NCBI GenBank assembly: GCA_030590185.1
Contig: JAUUZB010000020.1
Location: 1 to 12,950, forward strand
Direction of reading: 5' to 3'
Length of the DNA: 12,950 bases
DNA from: Deltaproteobacteria bacterium
Lineage (GTDB): Bacteria > Myxococcota > XYA12-FULL-58-9 > JAUUZB01
In this document: piece after piece, positions 7,329 through 12,950 of the stretch
Numbering within the stretch: the first letter of the stretch is position 1
Layout: each line of letters opens with the position of its first letter
Notes under the pieces: model-generated
Seen by the model: only the letters and a program-made list of their open reading frames with translations
Database searches by the model: none
What the model was told of the DNA's origin: nothing
Translations under genes and position numbers: made by a program

Positions 7329-8423
7329 ATGGCGAGGATCATTGCGAGGTTTTTATTGTTGGGCTTGGTCGGCTTAGCTGCCCTGGCCCTGTGCGCGCCG
7401 AGTGATGCGCTCGCCTCCCCGGGCACGGATGGATCGAGGTCGCCGCCGGCCAACGCGGTCACCGCGGACCCGGAGCCGACCCTGGTCGCCCAGCGCAAGA
7501 AGACAAAGAAGAAGAAGACAAAGCGGAACCGCCGTTTCGAGGATGAAGAGTACGAATACGAGCCGGCACCCCCGCCACCCGCGCCGGAGCCCGCGCCTGC
7601 CCCCGCGCCGGCACCGCCACCCCCGGCCGCACCGGCTCCACCGCCTCCGCCCACGCCGCCACCTCCGCCAGCGCCAGCACCAGCGCCAGCGCCAGCACCA
7701 GCACCAGCACCTGCACCTGCACCTGCACCTGCACCTCCGCCCGCCCCTGCACCTGGAGCGCCGCCCGGGGCACCGCCAGCACCTGCGTCCCCTCCCGGCG
7801 CGCCTCCGGGAAGCCCGCCCGCCCCAGCACCCGCCCCGCCCCCAGGCGCACCTCCGGGAACGCCGCCCGCTCCGGCGCCAGATCCAACACCAGCGCCCGC
7901 ACCCACACCAACCCCCACGCCTGCGCCTAGGCCCACGCCGGCACCAGCTCCTGAGCCCACGCCGCTCCAACCGACATCCCTTCAGCCCACGCCCGCGCCG
8001 ACCGCGGTGCAACCGGCCCCCGAGCCCGCAACGCCACCCGCCCCCACGGTGGAGACCCTCGGCGGAGCGAGTGCCGCGACGCCACCCGACGCGGCGGCCG
8101 GAGGCTCAGTCCCCGGCGGGAAGGATTCGAAAGCTAGCCCCGACCGATCCGCCACCGCTGGTGGCCCTGGACCGGACGCCGCCCCTGGTTCCACGCCCGC
8201 GTCCGAGGCAGCCGCGGCCGAACCCACCGAGCCACCGTCGCCAACGGTCGCCCCCCGCCCCAAGCGCCAGCGCGCCTCGGCCTACGATTTCCTGTGCGTG
8301 TTGTTCAACAAGGCCAGCCTCACCAACGACTTGACCGAGGCGGGTGACAAGGGCTGGGAGCTGATCAGCATCGGCTATATGGACCGCGACAACCTGCTCT
8401 GCTTCCAGCGACCCAAGAACTGA
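7329..8423 (+). CDS. Exported Pro/Ala-rich protein with a DUF4177-like C-terminal domain
   Basis: A 364-residue protein. The ATG at 7329 is chosen over an in-frame ATG at 7239 because it has AAAGGA upstream and opens directly into a signal peptide (hydrophobic core about 8-21, likely cleavage after ALA at residue 29). Next come a Lys/Arg cluster (56-69), an acidic patch EDEEYEYE (71-78), then about 160 residues that are almost wholly Pro, Ala, Gly and Thr (79-240), and a Ser/Ala/Pro linker (241-316). The last 48 residues (317-364) are an ordered-looking small domain with GWELISIGY and CFQRP, the pattern of DUF4177-like domains (GWELV followed by a final aromatic-x-R-P strand). The Pro-rich part probably spans the periplasm or cell wall as a stiff spacer; this is inference. 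Function unknown. Confidence 0.85.
   Translation: MARIIARFLLLGLVGLAALALCAPSDALASPGTDGSRSPPANAVTADPEPTLVAQRKKTKKKKTKRNRRFEDEEYEYEPAPPPPAPEPAPAPAPAPPPPAAPAPPPPPTPPPPPAPAPAPAPAPAPAPAPAPAPAPPPAPAPGAPPGAPPAPASPPGAPPGSPPAPAPAPPPGAPPGTPPAPAPDPTPAPAPTPTPTPAPRPTPAPAPEPTPLQPTSLQPTPAPTAVQPAPEPATPPAPTVETLGGASAATPPDAAAGGSVPGGKDSKASPDRSATAGGPGPDAAPGSTPASEAAAAEPTEPPSPTVAPRPKRQRASAYDFLCVLFNKASLTNDLTEAGDKGWELISIGYMDRDNLLCFQRPKN
7668..7733 (+). repeat. Hexanucleotide microsatellite coding for Pro-Ala pairs
   Basis: Eleven consecutive in-frame six-base units of the form CCNGCN, each coding for Pro-Ala. The first seven are CCAGCA or CCAGCG and the last four (7710-7733) are identical CCTGCA. Because the unit is six bases, gain or loss of copies would change spacer length without shifting the frame. 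Confidence 0.9.
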
Positions 8424-8430
8424 CGGACCG

Positions 8431-8449
8431 CGGCCGGTCTAACCGGCCG
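8431..8449. terminator. GC-rich hairpin between convergent genes
   Basis: A perfect 8-base inverted repeat (CGGCCGGT, loop CTA, ACCGGCCG) lies 7 bases after the stop of the Pro/Ala-rich gene. The loop CTA is, on the other strand, the TAG stop of the Cys-rich lipoprotein gene. The symmetry would let it act on transcripts from both sides. There is no T-tract on either side, so it is not a standard intrinsic terminator. Confidence 0.5.
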
Positions 8450-8738
8450 GCAGCGGTGGATTGATGGTGCAGTTGCCCTGGCCCACGCCGTCGGCGACGA
8501 TGGTGAGGAGACAGCAGCCGACCGCGGCCTCGGCGCATTCAGAGGCGGCGGGGCATTCACCGACGTTGTAGGTGCCGCTGTCGACCGAACAGGAACTCGT
8601 GCAGGCGCCGACGATGCAGACCAGATCCTCCGTACACTGCGCGCCGCTGCTACAGGACTCGTACATCTTGAGCTTGCCGTCATCACCGCAGGCGTAGAGC
8701 GTCAGGGTCAGGCCTAGAATTATCGCGAGCCGTTTCAT
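8439..8738 (-). CDS. Small cysteine-rich lipoprotein
   Basis: A 99-residue protein with a lipoprotein signal peptide: MKR, a hydrophobic core (4-14) and the lipobox LYAC with lipidated Cys17. The residues after Cys17 are GDD; an Asp at +2 is Gly here (G18, D19, D20), so inner versus outer membrane sorting cannot be told by the E. coli rule. The mature part has ten further cysteines (29, 35, 41, 46, 50, 62, 68, 75, 76, 90) in a spacing suggestive of a small disulfide-knotted module, like the many Cys-rich lipoproteins of myxobacteria. Its ATG overlaps the TGA of lnt (ATGA), so the two are almost certainly translated from one mRNA. Function unknown. Confidence 0.85.
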   Translation of the reverse strand: MKRLAIILGLTLTLYACGDDGKLKMYESCSSGAQCTEDLVCIVGACTSSCSVDSGTYNVGECPAASECAEAAVGCCLLTIVADGVGQGNCTINPPLPAG

Positions 8739-10414
8739 GCGTCCTCCAGATCTCTACCCTCCTCGGGCGCGTCTACTATAGGATCAGTGGCAGTGCTTGT
8801 GGAGCCCGCGTTGGGCTCGAGCCGGGTCGGGTTTGCTTCGTTTTCCTGCGGCTGAGCCTCGGCCTCTGCGGTGGTCCTCTGTCGGCGTGTCTGGATCCTG
8901 GCCGCCACGAGCAGCAGGAACGACGCCGCCACGCAGCTCCAGGCGAACCAATCCCCAAGCCAGCTGTAGGCCGTGGGAACCCGAAGCGGCTCGACGTCCG
9001 TCACCAGCACCGCCGGTACGAAGACGCGGGTCGTGTGGGTCAACACGCCGCGCGGATCCGCCACCGCCGAGATGCCGGTGGTGGCAGCGCGCACCAAGGG
9101 TATGCCGAATTGGGCCGACTGAATCGCCGCCAGCATCAGGTGCTGACCGGCGCAGGCGGTGTCGCCAAACCAGGCGTCGTAGGTGATGTTGACCAGGAGG
9201 TTGGCGCCGAGCTCGACGTTCTCGCGCACCAGGGCGTGGCGGATGGCCTCGTAGCAGATCAGGAAACAAAACCGGGCGTGCGGTGTGTCGATGACCCGGA
9301 GTCCCTCGCCGTGGCTGTAGCGGCCACCTCCACGGACTTTTTCGAGGAAAGGAAAGGTCTCCTTGAGCGGCATGAACTCGCCAAAGGGCAGCAGGATGTT
9401 CTTGTCGTAGCGCTCACTGATCTCCCCGCCGCCGAAAATCCGATAGGCGGAGTTGTATTTGGCGAGATGGCCGTCCGCGGTGCGCTCGTGGGCGCTGCCG
9501 CCGGTCCAGATCTCCACCCCGTGCTCAGCCACGAAGCGGCGCACTCCCCGGTTATGCGCGGCGTAGGGCGAGTCGGGCACGGCCCCCTCGGGCCACACGA
9601 AGACGTCGATCTCCGGGTCGGCGGCGATGGCGCGCTCCGAGGTCTCGAGTAGGACGTCGATCACGGCGGTGAGGCCCAGGCGGGCAACGGTACGTCGCGT
9701 TTCGACGTCGAGGTTGGTTTGCACCAACGCGATGCGCACGCTCTCGGCCCCGGCCTGTGCCCGGTCGATGGCGATCAACTGCCCGACGGAGACGATGACG
9801 CTGATCGCCACCAGCCCCATGCTCACCACAGCAGCGCGTACCAACGCGGGATGTCGCAGCGGCTCTCCACGACGCCACCGCTCGAGGGTCCAGAGCAGCA
9901 GCGCGTTCCAGCTCACCACCAGGAAGCTGACCCCGGGCACACCGGTGATGGTGACGATCAGGAAGATCCACGGCGTCTGATAGAAGATGACACCCTGGTA
10001 GTAGGGAAAGAGCTGGGGGTTGAGAAATTCGCAGGCCACCCACCAGGCGGCGATGGCGAAGGGCCAGAAGTCGCCGCTGATGCGCCGCAGGGCCACGAAG
10101 CCCCAGGCAAAGAAACCGGCGTAGGCCCCGAAGGTGAGGCCGAAGAGCAGCAGTACGCCGATCGCCGCGGGCGTGCCGAGGTTCGAGAACTCTTGGACCG
10201 TGTGCACCAGCCAATAAAAGATGGTGACGTTGGCGGCGATGCCGAGCAGCCAGCCGCCGAGAAAGGCGCGGCCGCCGCGCAGCTGGCCTATCGCCCACAG
10301 GCCGGGCACCAGGTAGAAGGTCGCCAGCCAGTTCCACGTGTAGGGCGCGGAGATCAGGATCTGGATCGAGCCGGAGAAGATCAAGGCCAGGATGATCAGC
10401 GCCTTTTTTGTCAC
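8735..10414 (-). CDS. lnt: Apolipoprotein N-acyltransferase (Lnt)
   Basis: Lnt adds the third acyl chain to the N-terminal cysteine of lipoproteins in the inner membrane, using phospholipid as donor. This 559-residue copy has an N-terminal membrane part (spans roughly at 5-22, 30-45, 50-70, 83-108, 115-128, 148-176 and 192-214), a periplasmic nitrilase-fold domain (about 225-475) and a final span (about 486-505). The catalytic triad is complete: Glu276 in VWPEG, Lys338 in [11 protein letters not shown], and Cys387 in LICYEA, matching E. coli E267-K335-C387. The NITYDAWFG and AATTGISA motifs are also as expected. After the last span there is an extra Glu/Ala/Thr-rich cytoplasmic tail of about 55 residues. 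It starts with GTG; a GGAAG lies six to eight bases upstream. The last codons overlap the start of the Cys-rich lipoprotein gene. Confidence 0.96.
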   Translation of the reverse strand: MTKKALIILALIFSGSIQILISAPYTWNWLATFYLVPGLWAIGQLRGGRAFLGGWLLGIAANVTIFYWLVHTVQEFSNLGTPAAIGVLLLFGLTFGAYAGFFAWGFVALRRISGDFWPFAIAAWWVACEFLNPQLFPYYQGVIFYQTPWIFLIVTITGVPGVSFLVVSWNALLLWTLERWRRGEPLRHPALVRAAVVSMGLVAISVIVSVGQLIAIDRAQAGAESVRIALVQTNLDVETRRTVARLGLTAVIDVLLETSERAIAADPEIDVFVWPEGAVPDSPYAAHNRGVRRFVAEHGVEIWTGGSAHERTADGHLAKYNSAYRIFGGGEISERYDKNILLPFGEFMPLKETFPFLEKVRGGGRYSHGEGLRVIDTPHARFCFLICYEAIRHALVRENVELGANLLVNITYDAWFGDTACAGQHLMLAAIQSAQFGIPLVRAATTGISAVADPRGVLTHTTRVFVPAVLVTDVEPLRVPTAYSWLGDWFAWSCVAASFLLLVAARIQTRRQRTTAEAEAQPQENEANPTRLEPNAGSTSTATDPIVDAPEEGRDLEDA

Positions 10415-10527
10415 GGCTCTTCCGGTGTGGGCGCGGGCCCTTCGACGAACTCAGGACAGGCCTATTCGCGGTTGGTCGGTGGGGTCAAGCTGTTGAGGAT
10501 CGCGATGACTGTGCTAGGTACCGGGCC
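10415..10527. promoter_or_regulatory. Divergent intergenic region between lnt and the mutase gene
   Basis: These 113 bases lie between two genes facing away from each other and should carry promoters for both. The plus strand has TTGAGG at 10493-10498 and TAGGTA at 10515-10520, 16 bases apart, as a weak promoter candidate for the mutase gene. If used, transcription would begin at or next to the GTG start. The left half contains a dispersed-repeat fragment. Confidence 0.35.
10437..10462 (+). repeat. Dispersed repeat fragment of the CCTTCGAC...CTCAGG type
   Basis: The bases CCTTCGACGAACTCAGGACA (within 10439-10458) match a motif family I recognise from many proteobacterial genomes (CCTTCGACAAGCTCAGG and variants), whose plus-strand translation gives the familiar PFD-LRTG peptide. 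It lies between two divergent promoters and outside any real gene, as is typical for such short interspersed palindromic elements. Only one copy is visible in this window, so copy number in the genome cannot be judged. Confidence 0.6.
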
Positions 10528-12168
<1,641 letters not shown>

Positions 12169-12193
12169 GTCGTCCATCATTGCGTCCTGGTTG

Positions 12194-12215
12194 AGAAAAG
12201 GTTGCATCCTTTTCT
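12194..12215 (+). terminator. Hairpin downstream of the mutase gene
   Basis: A perfect 8-base stem (AGAAAAGG and CCTTTTCT) encloses a six-base loop, 25 bases after the mutase stop, followed by TTCTCCC. It is one of the most A/T-rich spots in the window. It could terminate the mutase transcript, though the stem is weak and the T-run is interrupted. It might instead be a protein-binding site ahead of the thioredoxin-like gene. Confidence 0.4.
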
Positions 12216-12282
12216 TTCTCCCTGGCTCCCACCGACATGAACACGCGCCCGCGCCCCAACGTCGCGGGTAGAGGAGTGAGCC

Positions 12283-12645
12283 ATGTTGAGAACCAACCTC
12301 GAGCACGTCGAGAGCGACGCCACCTTTACCGAGCTGCTCGACCAGAACGAGAACGTCATGTTGTGCTGCGGCCGCGAGGGCCCGATGTGCCTGCCGGTCT
12401 ACGACGTCATGGAGAACCTGCGCGACGGCTACACCAACGTGGCATTTCGGGACATGGCCTTTGACGGCCCGGCGGCGAACAACATCAAATCGTTGGCACA
12501 GGTGCGCGGTTTTATGGGCCTGCCCTTCACCGTCTACTTCAAGAACGGCGAGGTGGTGGCGGCGACCAGCGGCATCCAGAACAAGAAGCAGGTCAAGGAG
12601 AACCTCGACCGCGCCTTTGGAGAAGCCGGCCGCCAGGCCGCCTGA
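12283..12645 (+). CDS. Thioredoxin-fold protein with a non-canonical cysteine arrangement
   Basis: A 120-residue cytoplasmic protein with thioredoxin-like features: a central strand NVMLCC (24-29), a helix starting at GPMC (33-36) and continuing LPVYDVMENL, the cis-Pro loop GLPFTVYF (79-86, Pro81) with the following KNGEVVAA strand, and a C-terminal helix (100-113). Instead of WCGPC it has CCGREGPMC: Cys28, Cys29 and Cys36. Cys36 sits at the second cysteine position of the usual motif, and its partner would have to be Cys28 or Cys29, six or seven residues earlier. It lies 9 bases upstream of thioredoxin reductase with a good GAGGAG site before its ATG, so it is probably the substrate or partner of that reductase. 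It is not a standard thioredoxin; a variant redox carrier fits best. Confidence 0.85.
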   Translation: MLRTNLEHVESDATFTELLDQNENVMLCCGREGPMCLPVYDVMENLRDGYTNVAFRDMAFDGPAANNIKSLAQVRGFMGLPFTVYFKNGEVVAATSGIQNKKQVKENLDRAFGEAGRQAA

Positions 12646-12654
12646 GGAAACGTC

Positions 12655-12950
12655 ATGGTCAGCGACGGCAACGAGACCCAAGCCTACGACGTCATCGTCC
12701 TGGGCGCAGGGGCCGCAGGGTTGACGGCGGCCATCTACTTGGCCCGGGCGAAGAAGCGCGCCCTGGTCATCGACACCGGCACCCCCGGCGGTCAGATGGT
12801 CCTCTCCTACCAGGTCGCCAACTACCCGGGCGTCGAGGCGACCTCGGGGCACGCCATCAGCCAGACCATGCTCAGGCAGGCAAAGTCCTTTGGGGCCGAG
12901 GTTCTGACCCAGGCGGAGGTCCTGCGCCTCGACCTCGGCGGCGATCTCAA
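12655..12950 (+). CDS. trxB: Thioredoxin reductase, N-terminal part (cut by window end)
   Basis: Partial gene; 98 full codons are visible. The start ATG follows GAGGAAACGTC and lies 9 bases after the thioredoxin-like stop. The N-terminal FAD-binding Rossmann motif is present: VIVLGAGAAGLTAAIYLARA, with GxGxxG at 17-22. It is followed by PGGQM (44-48) and NYPGV (56-60), both typical of TrxB-type flavoproteins, and by the helix before AEVLTQAEV. The redox-active CxxC and the NADPH domain lie beyond the window, so the exact subfamily (TrxB versus a TrxB-like ferredoxin-NADP reductase) is not decided here, though the neighbour favours TrxB. It should transfer electrons from NADPH to the adjacent thioredoxin-like protein. 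Confidence 0.88.
   Translation, partial: MVSDGNETQAYDVIVLGAGAAGLTAAIYLARAKKRALVIDTGTPGGQMVLSYQVANYPGVEATSGHAISQTMLRQAKSFGAEVLTQAEVLRLDLGGDL

Noticed and set aside
7259..7960. Minus-strand Gly/Ala/Val-rich open frame
   Set aside because: Complement of the Pro/Ala-coding repeat; the plus-strand protein has a signal peptide, ribosome site and an ordered C-terminal domain.
10408..10527. Longer start for the mutase
   Set aside because: The added 40 residues translate the dispersed repeat (PFDELRTG) and overlap the start of lnt; they do not look like a mutase N-terminus.
12189..12207. Sigma-54 promoter before the thioredoxin-like gene
   Set aside because: The GG and GC elements are 13 bases apart rather than the required 10.

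Overview
The window is a high-GC bacterial chromosome segment. It is most likely from a myxobacterium-like deltaproteobacterium (Myxococcota or a relative). This is inferred from an FHA-domain sigma-54 activator, a long Pro/Ala-rich exported protein, a Cys-rich lipoprotein, and a split (large-subunit) methylmalonyl-CoA mutase. No rRNA, tRNA, transposase, phage gene or CRISPR array was seen.

Layout. Bases 1-550 carry no convincing gene but hold three kinds of short tandem or direct repeat and a G-quadruplex motif. Then a minus-strand block runs leftward from about 6274 to 551. In transcription order it holds: a three-domain protein (degenerate isochorismatase fold, APH/protein-kinase-like domain, CDKN3-type dual-specificity phosphatase); an exported coiled-coil protein; a YkgJ-type Cys-cluster protein whose TTG start overlaps the previous stop; and a tandem-FHA sigma-54-dependent activator. 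Divergent from the kinase-phosphatase gene is a multi-pass membrane protein of unknown function (6346-7230), followed by an exported Pro/Ala-rich protein with a small DUF4177-like C-terminal domain (7329-8423). A second minus-strand block (10414-8439) holds lnt (apolipoprotein N-acyltransferase) and, with an ATGA stop/start overlap, a small Cys-rich lipoprotein. It converges on the Pro/Ala-rich gene at a GC-rich hairpin. Divergent from lnt are the methylmalonyl-CoA mutase large subunit and then a thioredoxin-fold protein with an unusual cysteine arrangement, 9 bases ahead of a thioredoxin reductase cut by the window end.

How the parts fit. The lnt-lipoprotein pair is an envelope unit: Lnt N-acylates lipoproteins and the coupled gene encodes one. 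The thioredoxin-like protein and TrxB form a redox pair. The mutase works in propionyl-CoA/succinyl-CoA interconversion, and its B12-binding small subunit is not in the window. The kinase-phosphatase fusion, upstream of a regulator with two phosphopeptide-binding-type (FHA) domains, suggests a phosphorylation-based signalling unit. That link is inference from gene order only.

Most unusual items: the isochorismatase-kinase-phosphatase fusion with a lost isochorismatase triad, the two FHA domains that each lack a different part of the phospho-binding signature, and the thioredoxin-like protein lacking a CxxC.
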